Part shown: piece after piece, positions 1-8,802 of the stretch
Numbering within the stretch: the first letter of the stretch is position 1
How the letters are laid out: the number at the start of each line of letters is the position of its first letter
Origin: Symsagittifera roscoffensis
Lineage: Eukaryota > Xenacoelomorpha > Acoela > Convolutidae
Length of the DNA stretch: 64,000 nucleotides
Direction: 5' to 3'
Assembly: GCF_963678635.1 (NCBI RefSeq)
Contig: NC_087062.1
Coordinates: forward strand, 86,713,845 to 86,777,844
Made by a program: the position numbers and the translations under genes
Notes under the pieces: generated by a model
Seen by the model: only the letters and a program-made list of their open reading frames with translations
Database searches by the model: none
What the model was told of the DNA's origin: nothing

Positions 1-544
1 AAAAAGCACAATGGCAAATGGTGGACACTTTCAGAAACCTTTCATATTTATATGTGCACCTTATACATTGATAAATTGCAACAATACAAGGAGCGATGGT
101 GACGTAGATAAGGTCTCGGCCTACAATTCGAAAAGACGCTGGTTCGAAAACCCAAATGATCATGGCCATTTGTTGACAAGGCAACGATTGTCAGCCCATA
201 AAATAACCAAAAACTACATCTAGTTCTTAAACGGGCAGAACAGCGGTTCATGTAAAGAAATCGGCTCTTTTTCCTCCCATCCTCTCTTAGAATACCGATC
301 TATGAAGAGTTGAACAGACTCCGTCTTTTACCCGTAAAAATAGCAATTTATGATTATCCGTTTTTTTGCAACTCAATTTCCTCAACAAAATCCTCGATGA
401 GTTTCAATTTTCATTTTTAAGAACTTGAAAACTTAGGAAATAGAAAATCCGGTCAAAACTGGGAGGTGAAAAATCATCAAAAACATTTCCTTGAAAATTC
501 TCTCGGCTTTTTTATCCAATGATCAAAACCGTAGAACATCACAG
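1..544. other. AT-rich non-coding DNA at the window edge, probably mef2 intron 3
   Basis: I see no gene here. The stretch lies downstream of the splice donor of mef2 exon 3 (minus strand), so it is most likely part of a long intron. Short ORFs on both strands near 11-251 show no recognisable protein features. Confidence 0.5.
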
Positions 545-1010
545 CATATCTGAACAAGGATAGCCGGTTACTGAGCAAGTAGCACAGAATGTTCCGACCA
601 TAATCTTAATAAATTCAAAAAAGGTTGCTTCTAGAACTAAAGCATATTCGACAGTCATAATAAAACAGATAAATTGTAAAACAGTTTTCGTAGAAAAATG
701 AATAGAAAAACGAGAAAAAAAATCGTTAAAAAATCAAAAAAAAAATTTGAAAGTTTATGGAGCAAAAATCTAAAAACTAACTTTACTCGAGTAAAACTAA
801 GTTTTTACGGCTTAAATTGAGTAAAAAGAAACTATTTTAGGCCTGCTCGAAAATAGACTAAAAATCAAACAAGTTCTTCTAAACAATATTTCAAACAAGT
901 TCTTCTCGACACTGAGGAAAAACTTTCAAATTTTTGAATGCTGTTCGAATCGCGACTAAAAGGGCTTTAATATGGTATATCAGGCGACACTTTCCGATGA
1001 TTATTTGTGT
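545..1010 (+). repeat. Left arm of an old inverted repeat
   Basis: Three blocks of this stretch recur in reverse orientation and reverse order further right. Bases 914-1010 match the complement of 2303-2404, bases 775-850 match the complement of about 6325-6425, and bases 556-610 match the complement of 6634-6690. Similarity is imperfect, so the arms are old. The colinear reversed order shows one repeat unit rather than scattered copies. The mef2 exons lie in the loop between the arms. Confidence 0.65.
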
Positions 1011-1272
1011 TACCTGATTTTTGTAGCGTGAAAATTAAAACAAGTATTGTGCAGAGATTTTGGTACCTTAATTTGTTATGAATTAATGCGAACCTTAATT
1101 TGGAGGTTTCGAATTAGTCATAATTCTATTTGTTGGAAAAAAAATTTGCAACGACTCAGAATAAATAAGTGGAAATAACTTGCTGACAAAAACAAGCAGA
1201 AATGTCAAACTTGATCATTCTGTGAACAAAGGTTTCTTCGTGAAAAAAGGTTTCATTATTTCGTCCACTTAC

Positions 1273-1960
1273 AAGATTTTGGAGGTTTTGATTTGAAGCA
1301 CCAATTCCGTTTTGCTGCAGAACACCGTTAGACGACCGTCCCATTTTGTTGTTTTCGATCAACTTTTCAAACTCTCGATTGATTTCGTTGTACTTCATCT
1401 CAGTATTTGGTGTCAGTTGCGAGCTCACACCACTGTTTGCTCCAGGTATCAAATGAATGCTATTTGGGATATCTGGACCAGCTCCTACTGCTCCCATGTC
1501 TCCATCATCTTCATCGCCGCTATCAGCACCTCCTCTCGAGTCTTTTTTAGTCAGCATCTAAAAAATTGTTTGATGCTCTATTTCTTAATATAATTTGTCA
1601 AGATTGAAAATTGTTTTCCAAAAAGTTATCTAACATCTAAAATGTCCTGGTTTGTCTTGGACTCGTGTGGCTCCTCGCATGCCGTATATTTCAGCAGAAT
1701 TGTATCCATATCACTGCTGGCATATTGAAACAGCCTGTTGCTAGCATTAAATATTACTAATGCAATCTCACAGTCACAAAGAATGCTTAGTTCGTAAGCT
1801 TTTTTCATCAGTCCCCATTTTCTTTTAGTGAATGTTACCTAAAGCAAAGAAATTAAGCCAAATTTTCAAAAAGACCAGCAACTTATTGTGAATAAAAGCT
1901 ACAAACCTGACGATTTCTCTCATCAGAAATGCGGCTGATAGCTATTTTCTTTCGCCCCAT
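1273..1960 (-). CDS. mef2: MEF2-type MADS-box transcription factor, exons 1-3 (5' end of gene)
   Basis: Three phase-0 exons on the minus strand encode a MEF2 N-terminus. Exon 1 is 1907-1960 (ATG at 1960, starting [12 protein letters not shown]), exon 2 is 1635-1838 (contains [19 protein letters not shown]), and exon 3 is 1273-1557. Introns of 68 nt (1839-1906) and 77 nt (1558-1634) have GT...AG ends, and exon 3 ends at a GTAAGT donor. Together they give the MADS box (residues 1-57), the MEF2 domain (58-86) and an acidic linker followed by the family-typical [18 protein letters not shown] segment. MEF2 proteins are nuclear DNA-binding activators of muscle and neuronal genes. Residue W34 replaces the usual aromatic or leucine in KRK-F/L-GLMKK. 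Later exons must lie beyond a >1.27 kb third intron, outside the window. Identity is very secure, completeness is not. Confidence 0.95.
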
Positions 1961-2302
1961 GATTTCGCATCTGAAAATAAAACAACAATAATTGTTTGCT
2001 ATGAAAGAATCGCAGAATGTACCAATCCTTTTAATGTTAAAATTGAATCTAAAAAAAAAACTGAAAAATTATTCGAAATTTTTAAAAATATTTCATCCCC
2101 AAAGTTTATGCTGTTTCAATGTAGTGCTAAGGCGTTGAATTGGTCGATGGGCAATAACAATTAACCATAAAAAAAACTAAAGATTCACGGCTAAAAGCTT
2201 TCGACTGACTACACTAGCAAAGCTGTTGAAGCCTTATTGTTCCGACATTTGAAGAAACTTTCTATTCGTATGTGTTTTAGTTTTTCTTCGGTTTCCTCGC
2301 AA
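1961..2302 (-). promoter_or_regulatory. Presumed mef2 5' leader and promoter region
   Basis: This AT-rich stretch lies directly upstream of the mef2 start codon on the minus strand. It contains no ORF of note. I assign it as leader or promoter only from position, because no specific element can be recognised. Confidence 0.35.
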
Positions 2303-2445
2303 AATTAACTACCACAAATAATCATCAGAGTTGAGTGATATATCAAACTAAAGCCCTTTCAGTCGTGATTCGAACTTTTTCTAAAAATTTCGAGAAAGTT
2401 TAACCAAGGTCAAGAAAAACCTATTTGTTGTGATAAACTTATTAA
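2303..2445 (-). repeat. Right arm of the inverted repeat, inner part
   Basis: Bases 2303-2404 are the reverse complement of 914-1010 with scattered mismatches, including the stretch around CTTTAGTTTGATATATCA. The arm is cut here by the non-LTR retroposon and resumes at 6301. Confidence 0.65.
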
Positions 2446-2701
2446 ATAGATATGATCGATGAAAACCTGGAGCGCGTGCTCGACCTCCAGTAAAAACATC
2501 CAACACACACCTACGACGGCGCGAGACCGGCCCAGGCGACGACTCGAGACGAACCCAGGCGACGACGCGAGGCGGACCCAGACGACGACAAAGAACAGGA
2601 GTAGTTTGGTTGTTTGTTTAACCCCTCGCTCTGGGCTAAAGTTCTCTCGCGGGTGATACTCCGGACTTTTGGGCTTCTCAGACTATAGCCACTCTACCTC
2701 T

Positions 2702-2770
2702 CTGGGTGGACCCGCCAAAGGGTACTGGGTGGGCCCGCCAACGGGTGCTGGGTGGACCCGCCAACGGGTG
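2702..2770 (+). repeat. Three direct copies of a ~24-bp GC-rich unit
   Basis: The unit CTGGGTGGACCCGCCAACGG occurs three times in a row with few changes just upstream of the first ATG of the non-LTR element. A looser set of short repeats built on CCCAGGCGACGACG precedes it at 2515-2590. Both are in the element's 5' leader. Confidence 0.8.
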
Positions 2771-4498
2771 ATGCCGAAGAAGACAGGTGGATCCTCATCG
2801 ACGACGAGAAGAGGAGATCCGTCGACAGAGGGAATGGAGACAGAAGAGGAGAGTACGCAGGCGTACTGCAGTCAATGCAAGACACATCTCAGAGGTGGTG
2901 GCGTGTGGTGTGGAAATTGTGGGTATGTACACGTCCGATATAGCGGTCTTTCGTCGTCCAAAGCCTGGGAAGATGGCTTTTTGTGTCAACACTGCAAAAT
3001 TCTGGAAGTTGGCAGCCAACAAACCACAGGCTTATCACAGTTCATGGACCGTTTAACGCTGAATGAAACTTCAATTCGTATGAATATCGAAGCGTCAGCA
3101 AGCGTTTTACGACCCCCAAAACAAGGTACACTGTTGATTCTTCCACTGCCCGACTACGAGAAAACAAATAAAACTTCGAGATTTGGAATTTTAAGTCATG
3201 AACAAGCTGTAGAGGTTTTTCGCAGGGCCTACCAAACATGCGCCGACTGGCAGCCCAATATGTTTTACCTCCCCAGATGCAACGCAGCCACCGACTTCCT
3301 CAAAAAAATGAGTAAGTTACTAGACTCATTTGCAGAAAATGGCTCGAATTCCGAATATTCACTGAATGCGGCAATGATAATGGCTCCACTGTTGTTGCAA
3401 ATGTCCGACAAGTCAAACCAAAGGGCAGATATCAAAAATCTTCAGAGACGTCTTGTCTTGTGGGATAAAGGTGAAATTGAAGAACTGCTACTTGAGTGTT
3501 CAGCTATACAAAAAGCGCTGTTGAAAAAACAAAAGAAGCGCGGAAATCAAAGTGTCGCTAAAACGTTCGCAAACAATATGAAACGAGGAAAAGTTGGCGC
3601 CGCCATAGCAAATTTATCGGGAGATCCGGGCGGAGGTGTATTGCAGTTACAAGAAGAGGTTGTGAACAAAAATAAAAAGAAAACTGTGAAAGAACATCTA
3701 CTAGATTTGCATCCAAGACAACGCACCATTCAGTCAGAAGCTGTAATCGACAATTGCGAAGACGAACATATCTTTCATCCCGTGCTATTTGACAGAATAA
3801 CTGGAGGTCTTATAAGAAAATCCGCGATGCAACTCAGAGGAGCAGCTGGGCCATCCGCAACTGACGCAGTCCAATGGAAAAGGTTTTTGACAGAACACAA
3901 ACAAGCGTCAAATACGCTCTGCCAGTCTGTGGCCGGGGTAGCGAGAAAGTTGTGCACACAGCACGTTGCCCCTGATTACATAAACAATCTCCGTGATAGT
4001 AGGTTAATACCACTGGACAAGATGCCAGGCATCAGACCAATTGGCATAAGTGAAGTTTTACGAAGACTAATTGGTAAAGCTGCTCTATCGGTTTTGAAAC
4101 CATATATCCGTGAAGTTGCTGGTAACAAACAACTTTCTGCAGGCCATGAAGCTGGATGTGAAGCCGCTATTCACGCGATCAGAAAAATGTTTACGGACCA
4201 TGAGTGCGAAGGATTGCTATTAGTGGATGCCGAGAATGCGTTCAATGAACTCAACAGACAAACAGCCCTGAGAAACATTCAAGTACTGTGCCCTGGATTT
4301 TCCAAAATTTGCACTAACTTTTATCGAGAGCCTTCTCAACTCTATCTTTCTGGTGATACCATTCAGTCAGAAGAAGGAACCACACAAGGTGACCCATTAG
4401 CTATGCCTTTTTTGGAGTTTCAGCAATGCCCATTATCAATGCCACAGAAACACCTGGGTGCAAGCAAGTTTGGATTGCTGACGATGCAACCGGGATAG
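2771..4498 (+). pseudogene. Non-LTR retroposon protein, N-terminal part: PHD-like finger and RT up to motif B
   Basis: I place the start at the first ATG (2771), although the frame is open upstream to a TTG at 2669. Near residues 12-55 lies a PHD-like finger (CSQC, CGNC, then H and CQHC), in which the cysteine expected after the histidine is a tyrosine (VHVRYSGL). The RT domain follows, with a fingers motif near MPGIRPIGISEVLRRLIGKA, the first catalytic aspartate in LLLVDAENAFN, and motif B in GTTQGDPLAM. Reading then runs out of the conserved frame in a T6 run at 4408-4413 and stops at 4498. The rest of the protein continues in the -1 frame. Either a base was lost or ribosomes slip here, and I favour loss. 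Confidence 0.88.
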
Positions 4499-6000
4499 GA
4501 GACATAGACGCCCTCAAGATATGGTGGGACAAAATCTCTACATTCGGACCGAGCTTTGGGTACTATCCGAATGAGAAGAAAACTAAAGTTCTTGTCAAAC
4601 CAGAGTTTGAGGAAAAAGCCAGGGAGATATTCAAGAAATCGAGCGTAGAAGTTCTCACGGAAGGACATCGAGTTCTTGGATCGGTTGTTGGAAGCCAGAA
4701 GTTTGTTGAACAATACGTATCAGGTTTGGTGGAAGAATGGCTTGCTGAGCTACAGACGCTTAGCGACATTGCAAAAACGGAGCCACAGGCCGCACTATCT
4801 TGTCTGACCCATGGCTTGCAAAGCAAGTACACTTTCTTACTCAGAACCACACCTGACATCATCGAGTTAGTTCAGCCAATACAAACATTCATAGAGGATA
4901 CCTTATTGCCCAACATTTTTGGTCGAGCTCTATCTGACGAATTGATGAGAGTAGCGAAGTTACTTTGTAGAGAAGGAGGCCTTGGTATTATTGATCTGAC
5001 TCGTCAGAGTTTTCTTGAAAAGTCACTCTACATCAGTGAACCTCTAATCGAGTCTGTTGTTTCTGGAAGCTTTGAACCCATGGAAAGTATCTTCAGCCTA
5101 CAGCAAAGAAGAAAAAATCAAGTGTACAAGAGCAATCGAGCAGAATCAAAGCAACGTTTGACCGAAGTTCTTGATGAATGCTCGAATGATCTCAAAAGAA
5201 TGGTACTGCTAGCAAGTGAACGAGGGGCTTCTGCATGGTTAACGATGTTACCGATTGAAACTGAAGGTTTCTCACTAACTAAGTCAAATTTTCGTGATGC
5301 GTTATGTCTGAGATACGGCCTGACTCCCGATCACATGCCTGTCAAATGTGCCTGTTCCAAAGATTTTAACGTTGAACATGCGTTGAGCTGCTCAAAGGGC
5401 GGCTTCCCAATAGTTCTCCACAACGAAATACGTGATTTGTTTGCAAATGTTCTGTCACAAGTTTGCCACGATGTAGCACTTGAACCTCAGCTGCAAGAAG
5501 TAGACCGGACTCTAACACCAGGTTCAAATTCTCAAGCTGGCGCAAGATTGGACATCAGTGCAAGTGGTGTTTGGGGAGGTAGATTTGAGAAAACTCTGTT
5601 TGACGTTCGAGTATTCAGTCCACTCTGTAAAACCAACAGTGGACCAATTCAACAGACATACCGACGTCATGAGACAGAAAAAAGGAGGAATTACGAATCG
5701 CGAGTGCTCGAAATTGAAGGTGCGTCGTTCTGCCCAATAGTCTTATCCACCTCGGGGGGTCAGGCTCCCGCCACACAAGCACTAGTAAAACGACTTGCCA
5801 CCCTACTATCAGAAAAACTCGACATTCCACGCCCTATCACAACAAGCTGGCTACGGAACCGATTGAGCATGGCCATCACTCGATCCTGTATCATGTGTCT
5901 GAGAGGTGCACGATCGAGGTCGAAAGCCCCAGCTCGCGCTTGGGATCCTTATGCCATCGAAACATCAAACTCTTTGACCCAGAGCACATTAGAGAACTGA
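4414..6000 (+). pseudogene. Non-LTR retroposon protein, C-terminal part: RT catalytic motif and restriction-like endonuclease
   Basis: This frame carries the RT catalytic box as ADDAT (in QVWIADDATG) instead of the usual YADD, then the thumb region. Near its C-terminus is a CCHC-like motif, CACSKDFNVEHALSC (C-x-C-x7-H-x4-C). After it come residues typical of a PD-(D/E)XK restriction-like endonuclease (GARLDI followed 14 residues later by FDVRVFSP). Such enzymes nick the target and prime reverse transcription from the nick. The frame is open to a TGA at 6000 with no further damage. About 270 bp of 3' UTR follow before the poly(A). Apart from the break at 4408-4413 the copy looks intact, hence recent. 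Confidence 0.9.
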
Positions 6001-6276
6001 GCCTCATATATTTTGCTTTTTCGAAAACTCAAGCCTTCACTTCAGTACACAATATTTTGTTTTGTGCCCGAATAATTAAGCCTGGACCACCTTTTAAAAA
6101 CTGAATTGACACCAATAAGAACCACAATCAAATCTAATCCAGTTTAAAACTCCATTAGTTGCTTTTACAAAATTGCCTCTTGATGTAATTATTGGTTTGG
6201 TTATTACGCGATGTGTAAGATTCCAATTGAATATTTATATGCTTTTGTACATGTTGATTAATTTAAGTTTTTTATG

Positions 6277-6300
6277 AAAAAAAAAAAAAAAAAAAAAAAA
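6277..6300 (+). repeat. Poly(A) tail of the non-LTR element
   Basis: Twenty-four consecutive A residues mark the 3' end of the inserted cDNA. Inverted-repeat arm sequence resumes at 6301. Confidence 0.95.
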
Positions 6301-6695
6301 CCGGTTCAAAATTATTTCGAGCAAATAAAGCGCGCGAGCAGGCTTACAATTGCATATTTTAATGGTTTACAAGCTTACAATAGCTTGATTTAAGCCGTCA
6401 AACTTAGTTTTACTCGAGTTAAGTTTTTTTTTATGAGTACTTTAGCGCCGTTTTTCAGAAATTCTAAACAATGAGGAAATTTTTTATTTTATGTTCTTTT
6501 AGTCGTTTTCTACAAAAAATGTTTTCCAATTTCGATTTTACGATAACTGTCGATTATACCTGAGCTTTAGTTTTTTGTTCAGATACTTCTATCACACCAC
6601 GCCGAAAAAACGACACTAATTTCAAAACAAATTGTCGGTCGGAACCTTCTGTGCTACTTGCACAGTACACGGCTATCCTTGTACTTGTTGCTAAC
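6301..6695 (-). repeat. Right arm of the inverted repeat, outer part
   Basis: Bases 6325-6425 and 6634-6690 are diverged reverse complements of 775-850 and 556-610 respectively. Shared words include AAAACTAAGTTT and GCAAGTAGCACAGAA. Together with 2303-2445 this restores one arm once the retroposon is left out. Confidence 0.6.
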
Positions 6696-6904
6696 TTATC
6701 TTCTAGCAATATCCATAGAAGCAGAAAGCAGAAGCAATGCCCTAAAGCACCAAATCAGGGTTTCGTAATTACATTTTGGCCAAATTCATATACACAGATG
6801 CGACTCTTTGCATCACTAGAGATCAATCGATTAGAAAAAGAGACGGTTATCTAAGTAAAAACAAATAAAAGCCAGAGAGGTAGTGTGAAGGGGTATAGAT
6901 GAGA

Positions 6905-7170
6905 AGTGGTGGCCTTCGGTAATATTCTATCTGAACCGGGAAGCAAGGGGTAGTGTCAATAACCTGATAAGCCGACACAAGAGAAAGCTTGAAAAACTTT
7001 CGGAAAGACAGGATAGACTATTAAAAAACTTGGATGAAAGGGCAGCTACAATTTTAGATGAAGTGAATTTGCCGCTTTGGGTGCGGGAAGTCTTAAGTTT
7101 TGGACCAAAACATCCGGTACGAGACAAATTCAATGAAATTCACTTCCTTGCTGACATTGATAGTTTTTTG
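6905..7170 (+). pseudogene. Penelope-like element, N-terminal coding fragment
   Basis: An open frame reads through a basic helical segment (RHKRKLEKLSERQDR) into NLPLWVREVLSFGPKHPVRDKF and ends at LADIDSFL. The 'FGPKHPV' region is a hallmark of the area upstream of RT in Penelope-like proteins. The frame is cut at 7170 by the LTR of element B and resumes at 52630 with SELKLNRIPG, in the same frame and without loss, after about 45 kb. The 5' end is unclear, and the element is probably 5'-truncated somewhere between 6696 and 6905, a stretch in which I see nothing else. Confidence 0.82.
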
Positions 7171-7469
7171 TGTAACATTCGCCCGGAAGATACATATCGA
7201 CGGAAGACAAAACTAAGTCTTAAGACGACTGGCTAACGTCTAAACAGAGCTTTGCATGCTTTTCACCGTCTCTACCAAGCCAGTACTTTTCGGTGGTCTT
7301 TCTAACATCGGGTCGACAAAAACGTTACTGCTTTCGGCTTCGGTCAAAACACTCAAATTAACTAGATTACATGCAGAAATAGTGAGCTTATGGCTGGGTC
7401 TCAGTATCCCCAGACCACGAGGTCACTCCTAAAAACAGGGCTATTACTTATTATATTACTATTGTTTTT
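7171..7469 (-). repeat. Element B 3' LTR, first part (left of nested element A)
   Basis: It matches 51736-52009 almost base for base. The left copy has 25 bp (around 7350-7374) that the right copy lacks. Element C has the same 25 bp, so the right LTR of B is the one deleted. The match continues at 29866 after element A. Confidence 0.93.
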
Positions 7470-8374
7470 TGTAACATTCGTCTACTGCAGTCACACATGA
7501 GGCTTAAGAAAAATAGGCCCTATAACTATTGGCTCAAGAGTCAGGGACACTATCTCTTGTGTTTTTCCACCTCAAATCAGTCGGAGCCAATTCGGTTCGC
7601 TTGTGACACGAGACCACGACCCGTTACAGCTTAAAGGCTACTACTGAAATATCCCCCCCCACTCTAGAATTAATAACGTCCCCATACTCAGGTCTCTAGA
7701 TACCCAAAATACATGAACGCCGTTAAAAACCGGGTCGGAACAATCCGTTACGTTACTTTTTATTAGACAGTGGAACTTTGATCCATTTCAGATGGATCAA
7801 CCTAAAACTCGCCTTACCTCAACATAACAATTATAAAACACACTCTAGAAATTTAAATTAGTACTCACATTGTAGCACGCTCAAGAACCAGGAAGTAAAT
7901 AAGTCGGTGAGCAACTCAAGAATCAATAAAGTAACTAAAATGAGTTTAATGTTTGTCAGTTTTAATAACGAGAACAAGTTTGTACTCTAGAATGTAAGTT
8001 CTCGTGAACCATTGGGACACTCTAGCTGTCCACCTTTCCACCGAAGGTTCACTCTAGTCCAGTTTAGAATAATACTCCAATCACAACAATCCAGTTCGTG
8101 GGAATGCGCTCGTCTCTGTTTTAGATGGGACAGCTCTACTCTAGATTATTATTGCTACTGAAATTGCGAATAGCAATTTCCCACTGATTTCCTAGCAACT
8201 TTCCCGCGATTGTTACTCGATTGTTCTGACTTCTCTTTTCTGATTTTCAGTTTTCGCGAGAAAATCGTGCATGACAGGTTCCATTCGAAATTTTGAAAAA
8301 TTAAATTTCACTCCAAAATTAAGTGTTTTTTGCTTCTCTCAAGGTCAAACTTCCAAATATAACCGACTGGCACA
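7470..8374 (-). repeat. Element A 3' LTR (full length, 905 bp)
   Basis: The LTR runs TGTAACATTCG...CGACTGGCACA. Its first ~57 and last ~47 bases recur at 29762-29865. The heptamer ACTCTAG occurs six times between about 7670 and 8140. A perfect hairpin, GAAATTGC / GCAATTTC with a 5-nt loop, lies at 8160-8180. Promoter and polyadenylation signals must lie in this LTR, but I cannot place them reliably. Confidence 0.9.
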
Positions 8375-8390
8375 TACTCCCCGGACTTGA
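8375..8390 (-). promoter_or_regulatory. Element A polypurine tract
   Basis: On the minus strand the internal region ends TCAAGTCCGGGGAGTA directly before the LTR (TGTGCCAG). A purine-rich stretch at this exact place is where plus-strand DNA synthesis is primed in LTR elements. Element B has the same core at the same place. Confidence 0.8.
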
Positions 8391-8802
8391 GATCGATGTC
8401 CTCATCGCGTGCTGTCTTCTGCCAGTGAGTCCCAGAAAACCGAGTGTTACTCAAGATACAGTGCCAGTGGTCATTTACAGAAGTTTGCAGCAGACTTAAG
8501 CTTATCTACACCCCAAAATTCACAGCCATGTAAAATTTTCACACTATCGCTAAACAGCAATCAAAATCTGCACACACCTGCACCCTTGAATTCTCGCTTT
8601 CCAAGCCAATCATTTAAAATTTCTTTTGTCCTATTCAATCAGGAAATTGTCATGCAGCATTTTGATTTATATAGTAGATATAACATATTAATAACAATAT
8701 TTGCTTTGTTAAAATTTCTTTTTCGTGAATCCAAGTTTCACCCGGATCCACGCTCAAGCCCCTTTTCCCTCTCAAGACTCAAGATCCATTCGAGCCACCT
8801 AC
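8375..8802 (-). other. Element A 3' untranslated region
   Basis: This 428-bp stretch lies between the stop of the last ORF and the 3' LTR. Apart from the polypurine tract, I see no conserved feature in it. Confidence 0.6.

Larger units (their letters stand above)
2446..6300 (+). mobile_element. Non-LTR retrotransposon with restriction-like endonuclease
   Basis: The element begins near a sharp change from AT-rich to GC-rich sequence at about 2446-2460 and ends in an A24 tract at 6277-6300. It encodes one RT/endonuclease protein on the plus strand, broken by a single frame change. No LTRs are present. The architecture (N-terminal zinc finger, RT, C-terminal CCHC-like motif and restriction-like endonuclease) is that of the R2/NeSL/Utopia-type early-branching non-LTR elements. 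The exact clade cannot be set without a tree. It interrupts the right arm of the inverted repeat. No target-site duplication is obvious. Confidence 0.88.

Noticed and set aside
145-180. A TTCGAAA loop resembling a tRNA T-arm
   Set aside because: No matching acceptor, D or anticodon stems are found around it.
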